A DNA stretch of 64,000 nucleotides, from contig OZ025248.1 of assembly GCA_964019135.1 (NCBI GenBank), forward strand, positions 15,817,574 through 15,881,573. Reading direction: 5' to 3'. A program made the translations under genes and the position numbers. This DNA comes from Arenicola marina. Lineage: Eukaryota > Annelida > Polychaeta > Arenicolidae. Shown here piece by piece: positions 12,060 to 22,651 of the stretch. Positions within the stretch are counted from its first letter, which is position 1; every line of letters begins with the position of its first letter. The notes under the pieces were generated by a model that saw nothing but the letters and a program-made list of their open reading frames with translations, did not search any database and was not told the DNA's origin.

Positions 12060-12560
12060 GTTTTTTGTCGTTGTAAGGACTCATAACCCCCTTGCTATTT
12101 AGCCCTTTATATAGTGTACTTGGTCTTTCCAAAGTAAACCAGAGTTAAGTTCAAACCCTAAGAATTTTGTAATATTTACTTGAGTACTAATTTCTCTTGT
12201 CATCACGATTTCGCAATAAAAAAAATTACGAGGAGATTTACATATCATGTACTTCGTCTTCCCAAGGTTGAGAATGGTTTTGTTTGATTGAAGTCAGTAT
12301 CTAATTTATTCCGGTTTAGAATTCAAGGTAGAAGTCACATCAGCGATATCTTTACCCGATGTAAAGAAGTTAGAGTCATCAGCGAATAAAATACTGAATA
12401 ATTTCGCACTGACCTGGGCAATATCATTAATATAAATTTAAAATAACAGGGAACCAAGAATAGATCCTTGAAGCACCCCACAGTTTCTACTGGATGCGTT
12501 CACTTCACAGAAGAATTACTTGAAGCTGATGAATTATGATCAAATTCGTACCACCAAGAT
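12060..12560 (-). pseudogene. LINE reverse-transcriptase core relic
   Basis: On the minus strand, one frame reads GVLQGSILGSLLF, a stop (12438-12440), then IYINDI and the catalytic box FADD (12375-12386). It continues with LNLGKTKYMI and a KFLGFELNSGLLWKDH segment. These correspond in order to the palm, YADD-type active site and thumb-proximal motifs of non-LTR reverse transcriptases. Further stops near 12295-12310 confirm decay. It faces the plus-strand relic at 11385-11788, so two different LINE fragments meet here. KFLG rather than KYLG and the different spacing suggest distinct lineages. Confidence 0.85.
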
Positions 12561-14880
12561 CGTGCGCAAGTGGTTCAGTTGAACCATCGTAAAGGGCCAT
12601 CTTGTAGCTTGGGCTGCTGCGCACTGGCGTTACGTGGGCCATTGGGTGGAGTGGTACCTGTGGCCGTGAAGACGGAAAGCCGGAATCCAGCCGACGCTGA
12701 AGAACTTTCAAACAAGAACGAATTGCTGTCCTAATGACAAGTGACGTCTCGAGACCCGGTCTCAGCAGAGAGATTTCAAACTGACTTGATCTTTCGGCAA
12801 GGGATCGCTTTCGCTTGAGTTCCCCCGTCATACCTTTTTATCCCCGTAATTATACCCTGGTGATGTGGACGAACCCCGAAGACATGTTGAGGAGAACCCT
12901 AATGAAATACCTGGCCCTGGCCTACCTATACTCTCTCCCTCGTGTAATTACTTCAATAATATATTTTTATTATTTAAGGAAGACGTGCATGGCATGGACT
13001 CGGAGAAAGTTATATATGTCTGCCTTATTGCCGAGTTACATCCCCATATATACACTATACTATGTGACCGGTGGTTATTTGTGGCCCCGTGTTGTGGTTT
13101 ACCACAGTAGTTGGTATTTCGTCGCACTGTGAAGCCGACCGTTGGTGTTGTAATCACTCAGCTTTCCCAATCCACAGTCCGTTTTCTGCAGTCTAAATCA
13201 GCTGTCCAGCCGGGAATCTCTCAATCTTTATGGAAATGATTTCCCAAACTTCGCCGATGACTTTGTTGAAGTGTGTGTCTTGAATCCTATTTCCAGTGGT
13301 GTTTTGTTACTGATGGAGGTCGATCCTCATTGCCTCGTCCTTGGTGCGTCATTCGCTGACCCATAGCTTTTTATCAGCTATATCCAAAAAATCTGGATAG
13401 GGGGCGGGGAGCCGGTCTCAGGGTCAGATCCAGATATGCGGGGAAGGGGGGTGGGTCGGTTATGTTAAATGGTATAAAGTTCGACCCTAAAAAGGGGGGG
13501 AAGGGGCGGGGCCGGGTCGGCCCCCCCGCCCCCTAGATCCGCCCCTGGTCTGCTTCCGTCATTGCTAAAGAGTCGGCTATTGGGGATTAGGCGTCATCGA
13601 TGAGGGTTAGCGATTGCGGATGAAGGATTAAGGGTCAGATATTAAGAGTTATGGGTTAGGGATTAGGGGTCAGAGATTATGGGTCAGGGATTGAGGATTA
13701 GTTGACAGGCATTAAGGCCCAGGGATTGGGATGAGAGTTAGGAGTTAGGGCCTATGTGCCTATGGCTTAAGGGTTCTGTTTCAGGCCCACAGCGTGGCGC
13801 CACGTAGCGTGTGGAAAGGCGATGAATGAGACATAAGACCCGAGGACCCATAATAAGGCTCCCGCAGGCAGTCAGCCTGGGAGCCTTGCATTAAGCTGAT
13901 CGCCTTCAAAATGCTTTTAATTCTAACTGAGGGGCTTAAGTGTTGATTACCTGCTTAAACACCATTCATTCCTAATCTGGGTGGTGGCCGACGAGGCGGA
14001 TGAATCTCAAGACAAACACCGCCATAGATCGTCCATGGTGACGTTGGGGATGGTAGTAGGTGTGGGGGACTGATGAGGAATGCAACTACCACTCGCTGTC
14101 GCTATGGTAACGTCCGAAGAGGACTGCGGCTTCAGTTAGGTAACGAGAAAGACGTGCCTCCACGTCCGCTTAAAACACACCAAGACAAGCTCGGCTCAGA
14201 CGCTTCATTCGCTTACATTGCTTATTTATCATGCCGAAGTAGTAGAGTAGTATTCAGAAGAATTTCATAGCTTTCTGGGTGATTTTCAAGTAGAGCCAAA
14301 TGACTTCATACCGAGGTTCTTAATGCCCCTCTTACATTGGCCTAAACGGAACTGAAATGAAAAGCATTCCACTAAGAATATAATACTCGACGACAGACGC
14401 CTACAGACAGCATTAAAGCTCCCATTTCAATTTTGCGACATCATATGGCAATTTCCAGATAACGCTCATATTCAATACTACCACAAATAAACGGACCTCA
14501 TTTTAGCTAATTCAGAATTACAGAATGCATTAATCAATAGCCGAGTCCATGCCCAACACAGCCCCCTGAAAATAAAGCAAAACTGTAGGTGGAAACATTA
14601 CAGCTTGTATCCCAACTTCCCCTAACAGCCCCCTGATATATTGATGTATTCCTCGTTATATATTTCTATCCCTTCCATGATACGCATATATACGAAAATA
14701 TATTCCCACGTATAGACATTTCGATGTGACCCCGCTTTACTGCTGTTATATACTTTTATGTACCATGTTGGCGAATTGTTGATTTGAAATAAAACACAAA
14801 TACCAAAAAGCGTTTTAGCAATGGACAAAGTTAATTTCGAACTAAAGAATGGCGGGGCAGCAAAAGTTTAAGGCACCGTA
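12561..14880. other. non-coding stretch with small inverted repeats
   Basis: No gene is supported. A short imperfect GGATTAGGG/GGGTCAG repetition lies at about 13600-13760. A hairpin at 13855-13887 has 9-bp arms AAGGCTCCC/GGGAGCCTT. A possible small DNA transposon lies at 13419-13547 and is listed separately. Open frames at 12815-13132 and 14073-14270 (plus) have no recognisable domain. Confidence 0.45.
13419..13547. mobile_element. possible hAT-like MITE
   Basis: The segment begins CAGGGTCAGATCCAG and ends CTAGATCCGCCCCTG, imperfect inverted repeats that match the CAGGGGCG-type end of many hAT transposons. A second internal inversion (GGGTCG near 13454, CGACCC near 13485) lies within. The flanks share only GGTCT, not the 8-bp duplication expected of hAT, so the assignment is tentative. 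It is about 129 bp with no coding capacity. Confidence 0.4.
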
Positions 14881-15545
14881 TAAGACAGACCTGCACGACT
14901 TGCTTAAGACATGTCTGTGCAACCTGCTTAAGACATGCCTCTGCAACCTGTCTAAGACAGACCTGTGCGACCTGCTTAAGACATGTCTGTGCAACCTGCT
15001 TAAGACATGCCTCTGCGACCTGCTTAAGACATGCCTGTGCGCCCTGCTTGAGACAGACCTGTGCGCCCTGCTTAAGACATGCCTCTGCAACCTGCTTAAG
15101 ACAGACCTGTGCGATCTGCTTAAGACATGCCTCTGCGACCTGCTTAAGACAGACCTGTGCGACCTGCTTAAGACATGCTTCTGCGACCTGCTTAAGACAT
15201 GCCTGTGCGCCCTGCTTAAGACATGCCTCTGCAACCTGCTTAAGACATGCCTCTGCAACCTGCTTAAGACAGACCTGCACGACTTGCTTAAGACATGCCT
15301 CTGCAACCTGCTTAAGACAGACCTGTGCGCCCTGCTTAAGAAATGCCTCTGCAACCTGCTTAAGACAGACCTGTGCGACCTGCTTAAGACATGCTTCTGC
15401 GACCTGCTTAAGACATGCCTGTGCGCCCTGCTTAAGACATGCCTCTGCAACCTGCTTAAGACATGCCCGTGCGACCTGCTTACGATAGATTATGTATAAG
15501 ACAGGCGTGTACGACCTGCTTAAGGCAGGTAACGTACAGGACATG
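14881..15545. repeat. 24-bp minisatellite open in several frames
   Basis: The 24-bp unit contains CCTGCTTAAGACATGCCT and ends CTGTGCGA or CTCTGCAA. About 25 copies are present, the last two degenerate. Since 24 is divisible by three and the unit lacks stop codons in several frames, both strands carry long open frames of 8-residue repeats (plus strand 14849-15499 reads (D/N)LLKTCLC; minus strand 14831-15544 reads CLKQVAEA). Variation among units is not concentrated at third positions, so I treat these as accidental. A translated cysteine-rich repeat peptide cannot be excluded. Confidence 0.93.
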
Positions 15546-16568
15546 CTTGTACAAGCCCCTATGACTTCTCGCAGGTTCTCGTGTCCATTCCCATGTTTCT
15601 TGCAGGTTCGTGTCCATTCCCAGGTTCTCGCAAGAACTCATGTGGCATGTTGTAGCAGCCTCTTATGGTTTCTCGCCACCTCTCGCGACTTCTCGCGGCG
15701 TTTGGTAGGTTCTCGCGACTTCTCGCTGGCTTCTCGGTGGCCTCGCACGGGGTCTTACCGGCAGTAAGCCCAATGACAAATACCCTTTCCTCATCACGTA
15801 GGCGGGGCCTTTTGCCTGCCTAGGCCCCCACTTTTTCTAGTCATTGCCAGTACACGTGACGCGCAGAATCTCTTCTCGGCGAAGGTGACGCGCAGACCTG
15901 CCATGTACCGCCGTTGAGGGTTTAAAAACCTGTCGAAGTCAAGTTTTACGTTCGTCTTATGCCACATGTCGGTGGAATCAGCCACAGCGGGAGAAAGAAA
16001 CGCTGCCGCGCAGTCACACAAACCTCAAAAACGGAAGTGTGCTGCGATGCTTCTGGCCAAAGACAAACACACAATCCCACAAGGACCCAAGACCATGAGC
16101 AATTCATAAAAACAATGGGGTCATTGCACGGCAGACAAGTTTCTTATCTTGTTGTTCTGAAACATATTATAGAATAGTGTCTTTATGTCTACAAATGCCA
16201 GTATATCGTGTACTATATGTATCAGTTTCGTAAGACGTCCCACTGTAACAGAAGCATATATCATATATTTGTTCTATTTATTACTTTAATATATCGTTAT
16301 TTATAGTATAATTGACATAAAAATGTACGGGTTCCCATATACCTAAATAATTACTTATGCGGATTAATAGTATAAATTCCATTAATAACGACAAGTTTAT
16401 TTTTCGGAGCATTGCATACATGAACGCCGTTTTGGAATTACTGTGTGCCGTCAGTTTTAATGCTGCTCGTTGCTCACAATTTAAAAAGAAGATGATAAGC
16501 ATAACCACAGTTTATTTTATCTGGTTCTCCACAAGTTAACTAGATACACCTCTGTGTAAAAGTGTTGT
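15546..16568. other. non-coding stretch with degenerate TTCTCG repeats
   Basis: Between about 15565 and 15745 the motif TTCTCGC recurs irregularly (GGTTCTCGTG, ACTTCTCGCG). The rest is unremarkable. No gene or RNA was recognised. Confidence 0.45.
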
Positions 16569-16983
16569 GGGGGGGGGGGGGGGGGGAGGGGGCAAGGGGG
16601 GTCGTGTTCCCAGATCACAAAGAATACATTTTCTTTATTTCGAAGTCCCGATGAATTAACAGCGGAACTGTTCGCATGCAATGGAAGGGCGGATACACGA
16701 TACTAAATTGACGATCTCCCGATTCACGGTTATTAGATATTAAAATTCACAATCCACGATCAACGAAATCCTTGATCACTGCGGTCGGATAATACCCCAT
16801 TCCCAGTTCGCGAAGAATTATCTTACTCATTCCCAGTTCACGGTGAAATGAAAAGCCCAATCACCAGGAACGCAAATACCCCTTGCCCCCCCCCCCCCCC
16901 CTGTTGTATGTGAAGATATTTTATTGTTTTGGAGCACAGTATTGATTCGGCATGCGCAAAGGACGATCTTATATATATATATA

Positions 16984-17208
16984 CTACTCACAATTTTCTA
17001 AGGATCACCTCTATGCAGAGATATCTGAGTGTATAACAGCGTAATTCTACTATAATACAAAGACGTTTGCCTTTACCCTGCATGGTGGCACACGAGTAAC
17101 AAATTGGACACCGATTCGGGAAGGTTTATCTGTATTATAGTACAATCACACAGCGGCTATACACTCAGATATCTATGCATAGAGGTGATCGCTAGCAAAT
17201 TGTGAGTA

Positions 17209-17209
<1 letters not shown>
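16984..17209. mobile_element. foldback MITE, copy 1 (226 bp)
   Basis: Both ends carry the terminal inverted repeat CTACTCACAATTT, and the similarity extends about 50 bp through GATCACCTCTATGCA and GATATCTGAGTGTA and more weakly beyond, so nearly the whole element folds back. It is bounded on both sides by TA, embedded in (TA)n, which is consistent with a TA target as used by Tc1/mariner-type elements. It is inverted relative to the second copy at 21494-21718. Confidence 0.85.

Positions 17210-17249
<40 letters not shown>
17210..17249. repeat. (TA)n microsatellite
   Basis: About 20 uninterrupted TA dinucleotides directly abut the right end of the foldback MITE, probably its target or an expansion of it. 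Confidence 0.97.
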
Positions 17250-17251
<2 letters not shown>

Positions 17252-17627
17252 TATATGTATAGCTATATATATTTATTTTATTGATATGGTATTTGTTTTA
17301 AGGACGAAATCACTTTATGTGACACTGATGTCATCATACATTTCGCTTGCAGAACTTTTCCCCTGCTGCCAACATCATAGCAGTCAGCACTCGACACCCA
17401 CTGGGGTGAAGGTTAGATTCAGAGATGGCACCATCATGCTGCACCTTTAAAGGAAGGGACAAGTACGGCACCGACATGGTATCATAATCATATACATATA
17501 ACAATGTGAACGTACTGTCAACGTACAGAAAGGGTTGTATTACCACGCTACATCATCAAAAGACGGTATGATAAACTGTATATAAAGATCCACGAATACG
17601 TGACCACATTGCTGGGTATATTGTGAA

Positions 17628-18510
17628 AGGATACTGTGACAGGAGGCAGCCAGATCATGGGTCACCACACATATGGATATGGTGACAGGATGGGGCAACA
17701 CCATGGGTCACCGCACATATGGATATGGTGACAGGATGGGGCAACACCATGGGTCACCGCACATATGGATATAGTGACAGGATGGGGCAACACCATGGGT
17801 CACCGCACATATGGATATGGTGACAGAACACACCATGGGTCACCGCACATATGGATATGGTGACAGGATGGGGCAACACCATGGGTCACCGCACATATGG
17901 ATATGGTGACAGAACACACCATGGGTCACCACACATATGGATATGGTGACAGGATGGGGCAACACCATGGGTCACCGCACATATGGATATGGTGACAGAA
18001 CACACCATGGGTCACCGCACATATGGATATGATGACAGAACACACCATGGGTCACCACACATATGGATATGGTGACAGAACACACCATGGGTCACCACAC
18101 ATATGGATACAGTGAGAAGACATCCATGGGTCACCGCACATATGTATATGACAGAACACACCATGGGTCACCGCACATATGGATATGACGACAGAACACA
18201 CCGTGGGTCACCACACATATGGATATGGTGAGAGGACAAACCATGGGTCACAGCACATATGGATGTGATGACAGAAGACACTATGGGTCACTGCACATAT
18301 GGATGTGATGACAGAACACACCATGGGTCACCGCACATATGGATGTGATGACAGAAGACACTATGGGTCACTGCACATATGGATGTGATGACAGAACACA
18401 CCATGGGTCACCGCACATATGGATGTGATGACAGAAGACACTATGGGTCACTGCACATATGGATGTGATGACAGAACACACCATGGGTCACCGCACATAT
18501 GGATATGGTG
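17628..18510. repeat. 40/46-bp minisatellite
   Basis: Units share CATGGGTCACCGCACATATG followed by GATATGGTGACAG. A 46-bp form has GATGGGGCAACAC and a 40-bp form has AACACAC in its place. In the left part the two forms alternate irregularly. From 18264 an 80-bp dimer is repeated three times (an ACTATGGGTCACTG unit followed by an ACCATGGGTCACCG unit). Confidence 0.95.
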
Positions 18511-18626
18511 TCATGCCATCGCACAATGCTGTGACGTCATGTCATCTCGCAATGCCGTGACGTCATGTCATCACACGATACCGTGACGTTATGTCATTAC
18601 ACAATACCGTGACATGACGTCACGAC
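18511..18626. repeat. 26-bp repeat, four copies
   Basis: Four units resembling CATGTCATCACACGATACC plus GTGACGT follow the previous array directly. Each ends in a GTGACGT or GTGACAT motif. They seem unrelated to the preceding unit. Confidence 0.8.
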
Positions 18627-18827
18627 GTGGGAAGATCATGTGATATTCCTGTGGCACGTCATGTTTCTCACCACGTGACATTATATCGGCAGCCTCTGAC
18701 ATCATGGTACCTTCATTAGAGGCAATGAACAGTGGCCAGAAAGAGGCGATGGCTGATATTTAGTTAGGTACCTTTATTTGTTGCGTGAAGGAGCAAAACA
18801 GCATAAAAATTACACTTATTAGTCTAC

Positions 18828-19213
18828 CCTCCACCCGCCACCACCCACCCTGCACCCGCCACCACCCACCCTGCACCCGCCACCACCCACCCTCCACCCG
18901 CCACCACCCACCCTCCACCCGCCATCACCCACCCTCCACCCGCCACCACCCACCCTCCACCCGCCACCACCCACCCTGCACCCGCCACCACCCACCCTGC
19001 ACCCGCCACCACCCACCCTGCACCCGCCACCACCCACCCTCCACCCGCCACCACCCACCCTCCACCCGCCACCACCCACCCTCCACCCGCCACCACCCAC
19101 CCTCCACCCGCCACCACCCACCCTCCACCCGCCACCACCCACCCTCCACCCGCCACCACCCACCCTCCACCCGCCATCACCCACCCTCCACCCGCCACCA
19201 CCCACCCTGCACA
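18828..19213. repeat. 21-bp C-rich minisatellite, about 18 copies
   Basis: The unit CCACCACCCACCCTCCACC plus CG is repeated with a single frequent variant (CTGCACC for CTCCACC). The plus strand is C-rich and nearly free of G. The 7-codon period leaves all forward and most reverse frames open (TRHHPPS on plus, GGGWRVG on minus). These are low-complexity artefacts rather than genes. Confidence 0.96.
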
Positions 19214-20006
19214 GCCACTGCGTTATGATGCCGTTTGCGACGGGTAAAATACAGCCTCACAACAGATTCCTTGTCTGCTCACCAGAGGCAGGGATAACCC
19301 ACGGGTTTTATCAAGAAAACTGGAAAGGACAAAACCCTGTAAAAAGTCAGGGTTCAACATCTCCAACATCGCCTACAGCAGTTTCGTTTCACTTACCGAC
19401 ATGTCCAAACCAGTCTCTTTCATGCATCTGCCCGGACAAGCTTTACGTCACCAATGGTGATGTCTTTACGTCAGCGACGCTCGGGTAAATTGCTATTTTG
19501 GCTTCAAAAACGTAAAACTACCCCTGAGCTAACTCAACTGCGCTGAGAGCATACCTTCTGACGCGACGTTCGATCCTCATGACACCCAAAATAGACATCC
19601 TCAATCTCAACTGCGCAATTCCCTTTGTGATTGTATACACTGGGTGTCAGTACATCAAGGATACGACAAGTCACGCATTGTCTCGCTGTGACGTCAGCAA
19701 TGCAACGAGAATGTCTGACTCCGCATTTACACAACTCGCACTCATTTTGCTGTCAATATTTAATCCCTTTAACTTTAGCGCTTGACTATCTTTCATCTGC
19801 ATATATATTCTCCCGGCTTCAAATGTACTTAATCTTCTGTATATACTGCTTACTGTTTGTTTCTTAGCAGCTGGTGAATCATGCTATGACAAGTAACCAC
19901 TCCTCACAGATATATTTGACCAAAGACACTGACCAAGCACAAAGATGGGATCTAGTAAATTAGCCTTACTAGGACTCTTGTTAAGGCTACACAATAACGC
20001 TAATTG

Positions 20007-20008
<2 letters not shown>
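19214..20008. other. non-coding stretch
   Basis: No gene, RNA or repeat recognised. Open frames of 64-87 codons on both strands carry no domain I know. Confidence 0.4.

Positions 20009-20053
<45 letters not shown>
20009..20053. repeat. (TA)n microsatellite
   Basis: About 22 TA dinucleotides, not associated with a foldback MITE copy. Confidence 0.97.
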
Positions 20054-20056
<3 letters not shown>

Positions 20057-20249
20057 AAAACCGTTACAGTTTAGTGGATTTGATTTCCGTTATTCATAAG
20101 AGAACCGGGCCAAACGGAATAATCAAATGTTACATTTTGAAAGGTGCAAAACGTTTTCTTTTCCTAACAGCAGTGTGTGACACTAACACTCGACCGGCGG
20201 ACCGAGTCGAGTATTTCACTGGTCGGTCGAGTATTAATGCCGAGACACT

Positions 20250-20392
20250 GGACCGGCCGGTCTCGTAACTATTTTGTTGTTACATGTATGTGTAGGGATG
20301 GGGGGGTCATCTTAACTCTGCATGGCCTCATCCAGTCTAGTGATACCACAACCGGTCAAGTGTACTTTCTACCTTACGAGACCGACCGGTCC
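20250..20392. repeat. 19-bp inverted repeat, about 105-bp loop
   Basis: GGACCGGCCGGTCTCGTAA at 20250-20268 is matched by its inverse at 20374-20392 with one mismatch. Each arm is itself partly palindromic (CCGGCCGG). Looser GTGTGTGA-like inversions lie outside (about 20173 and 20430). It may be a remnant of a small DNA transposon, but no target duplication is evident. Confidence 0.5.
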
Positions 20393-20868
20393 TGTACAAC
20401 TTAAAGTTTGTTTTACACACTGTTTCACACACAGTGTTATTGAATGACATCTGTCTATCATGCCATATATGTCAATTCTCCCAATTAATGCCCCTGTGGA
20501 TTTACTCATTTAGAATACTTTGCTGTCACCTCATCGTGTGAAACTAACATAGAGACAATGAGGGAATGTTTCGTTTGAAAGCTACGTATTGCACTCAGAA
20601 CACATCTTGGTTCTCCCACTATGAGGCCAATATGACGATCGAAGGAATGCCATCGAGTTAACTACAGGAGGTTAACAATATCGGTAACGCCGGCGGGGTG
20701 GCACTGACCCCCTCCAGCCCCCCACTCCCCCTGTGCCATAGACGTCATATCGAGAATGAGAGAAAAGTGCGAGATTTCGTTGTCATTGAGACATAGCGTT
20801 TTGGTTAATTAAAGGCATACAAAATAGACACTGACAGTCATGGCAAAGTATATAGAGGTTAGTTATAT

Positions 20869-21024
20869 GAACACTTTCGATATCAGCTTGAAGATGTAGT
20901 GAAGATCTGCAATTATATTTGAACACTTTTGCGATATGAACTGGAATATGTAGTCAAGAGCTGCAATTGTATTTAAACGTTTTTTCCATATGAACAGGAA
21001 AATATAGTCAAGAGCTGCAATTTA
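20869..21024. repeat. 52-53-bp repeat, three diverged copies
   Basis: Three units start near 20869, 20921 and 20974. They share GAACACTTT, a CGATATGAACTGGAA-like segment and GTCAAGAGCTGCAATT. The third ends in an A-rich stretch. Confidence 0.8.
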
Positions 21025-21436
21025 AAAAAAAAGTGTGTCATTAGTTTTTTTTTTCTCCGGGCGCCTCTATAAGTTGACACCATGACTAAGCATGACGTCC
21101 GCGGCGCGGGAGGGATCACTCCACCAACTCAGTACGCTCTCCCGCCGCCACGAGCGCACCTGTGAAGGAGGGGGGAGGGGGGGGGGGTAGGTGTGGGGGC
21201 AAGGGGTATTTCCGTTCCTCGGGAATGAGCTTTTTATTACACCGTGAACTGGGAATGAGGAAAATAATTCTTCGTGAACTGGGAATGGGATATTAGCCGA
21301 CCGTCGTGATCAAGGATTTTAATTAATCGTGAACTGGGTATGTTAATATAAAATAACCGTGAATAGCGATACGGCCAATTTATATCATCGTGACATGGGA
21401 ATAAAGAATTTTATTCTCCGGGACTTTGGAACACGA

Positions 21437-21438
<2 letters not shown>

Positions 21439-21492
<54 letters not shown>
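21439..21492. repeat. (TA)n microsatellite
   Basis: About 27 TA dinucleotides separate the first repeat module from the foldback MITE in composite copy 2. Confidence 0.97.
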
Positions 21493-21493
<1 letters not shown>

Positions 21494-21494
<1 letters not shown>

Positions 21495-21718
21495 TACTCA
21501 CAATTTGTTAGGGATCACCTCTATGCAGAGATATCTGAGTGTACAGCCGCTGTGCGATTCTATAATACAGATAAACCTTCCGCAATCGGTGTCCAATTTG
21601 TTACTCGTGTGCCACCATGCATGTTAAAGGCAAACGTCTTTGTATATTATAGTAGAATTACGCTGTTATACACTCAGATATCGCTGCATAGAGGTGATCC
21701 TGAGCAAACTGTGAGTAG
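21494..21718. mobile_element. foldback MITE, copy 2 (225 bp)
   Basis: The termini CTACTCACAATTTG and its inverse lie at the two edges, with about 52 bp of strong terminal inverted repeat (GGATCACCTCTATGCA, GATATCTGAGTGTA) and weaker symmetry toward the centre. TA borders both sides. It is the reverse complement of copy 1, which shows that the two composite copies are in inverted orientation about 4.5 kb apart. Confidence 0.88.
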
Positions 21719-22308
21719 TATATATATATATATAGGATCGTCCTTTGCGCATGCCGAATCAATACTGTGCTGCAAAACAATAAAATATCTTCACATACAA
21801 CAGGGGGGGGGGGGGGGAGGGCAAGGATCCTGGGGTTTGGGCTTTTCATTTTACCGTGAACTGGGAATGAGGAAAATAATTCTTCGTGAACTGGGAATGG
21901 GATATTAGCCGACCGTCGTGATCAAGGATTTTAATTAATCGTGAACTGGGTATGTTAATATAAAATAACCGTGAATCGCGATACGGCCAATTTATATCAT
22001 TTTATTTTTATTCTTCGGGACTTTGGAACACGACCACCCCTTGCCCCCCCCCCCCCACCTGTGAGGGCGCCCGCCTCGTGACGGCATGATGCTCAACGCC
22101 AGAGCCGAGGTAACACCTGATGTATAGACTGCACTGGTAGGATGTCGGACCACGTGTATCGCATGCGACAGAGGATGTCGGCTGTAACATCCGGCAGAAC
22201 AATCCCAGTGTCAGGCAATAATGTACTGTTCTATACTCTATTCCGCAAGAATACAAAAAATAAATATATCCCTTCTATTTCCATGGCTCAAACAAAACTA
22301 AGAAACAA

Positions 22309-22651
22309 AGATATACACATTTTTTTTTTTTTTTTTAATTATTTATTTCCAAAAATAGCAGTTTCGTGTCATATTACATAAAATACAAGGATATAATGTC
22401 ATTTTCATACATCTGATCATCAAACACAAGAAGAATACAATACAAGAAAGATACCCTACAAAAAGATCCAATACTAGAAAAGTACAATACAAAAAGCAGG
22501 AGCTGGTAGTTTTGAAAGCATTCAAAATGCCAATGGTATATAAACAGAGGTAGTTCAAAAAGCTGAAATTATACAATTCCATTTGTTTACAAATAAGGTT
22601 TTACTAAAATATTCGTTATGGTCTACTATATGTTTTTAGATATACACATTT
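22309..22651 (-). mobile_element. poly(A)-tailed retroposon with 14-bp TSD
   Basis: AGATATACACATTT occurs at 22309-22322 and 22638-22651, bracketing about 300 bp. On the minus strand the insert ends with an AATAAA signal (plus-strand TTTATT at 22342-22347) followed by a run of about 17 A. This is the structure of an insertion made by target-primed reverse transcription. No open frame with family resemblance was found, so it is probably the 3' untranslated end of a 5'-truncated LINE, or a processed transcript. Confidence 0.85.

Larger units (their letters stand above)
16569..17250 (-). mobile_element. composite G-run element, copy 1 (inverted, partial)
   Basis: From left to right this copy has a poly-G run (16569-16588), the signature GGGGGCAAGGGG, a degenerate module carrying reverse-complement copies of CGTGAACTGGGAATG (16605-16875), CCCCTTGC plus poly-C (about 16880-16902), a 65-bp spacer, the foldback MITE (16984-17209) and a (TA)n tail. 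It is the reverse complement of most of the copy at 21157-22067 but lacks the second repeat module. It has no coding capacity. Confidence 0.8.
21157..22067 (+). mobile_element. composite G-run element, copy 2 (complete)
   Basis: The order is a flank CACCTGTGAAGG, a G-run with GGGGGCAAGGGG, a repeat module (21240-21437) with several CGTGAACTGGGAATG-like subunits, (TA)n, the foldback MITE (21494-21718), (TA)n, a 65-bp spacer, a G-run, the same repeat module again (21851-22037), CCCCTTGC with a C-run, and a flank CACCTGTGAGGG. The inverted G-run/GCAAGGGG ends and the 12-bp direct flanks (11/12 identical) suggest that the whole 0.9-kb unit moved as one element. It encodes no protein that I can see and so would be non-autonomous. 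Confidence 0.75.

Noticed and set aside
12815..13132. 105-codon plus-strand frame with hydrophobic stretches
   Set aside because: The hydrophobicity reflects T-rich sequence. Overlapping frames on the same and opposite strands are equally open, and there is no family resemblance.
13600..13760. Interstitial telomere-like TTAGGG motifs
   Set aside because: TTAGGG occurs only sporadically within a degenerate GGATTAGGGTCAG-like context, not as a tandem of six-base units.
18785..19228. Proline/histidine-rich 147-codon plus-strand frame
   Set aside because: It comes from the 21-bp C-rich minisatellite, which is open in nearly all frames on both strands. There is no codon bias or unique domain.
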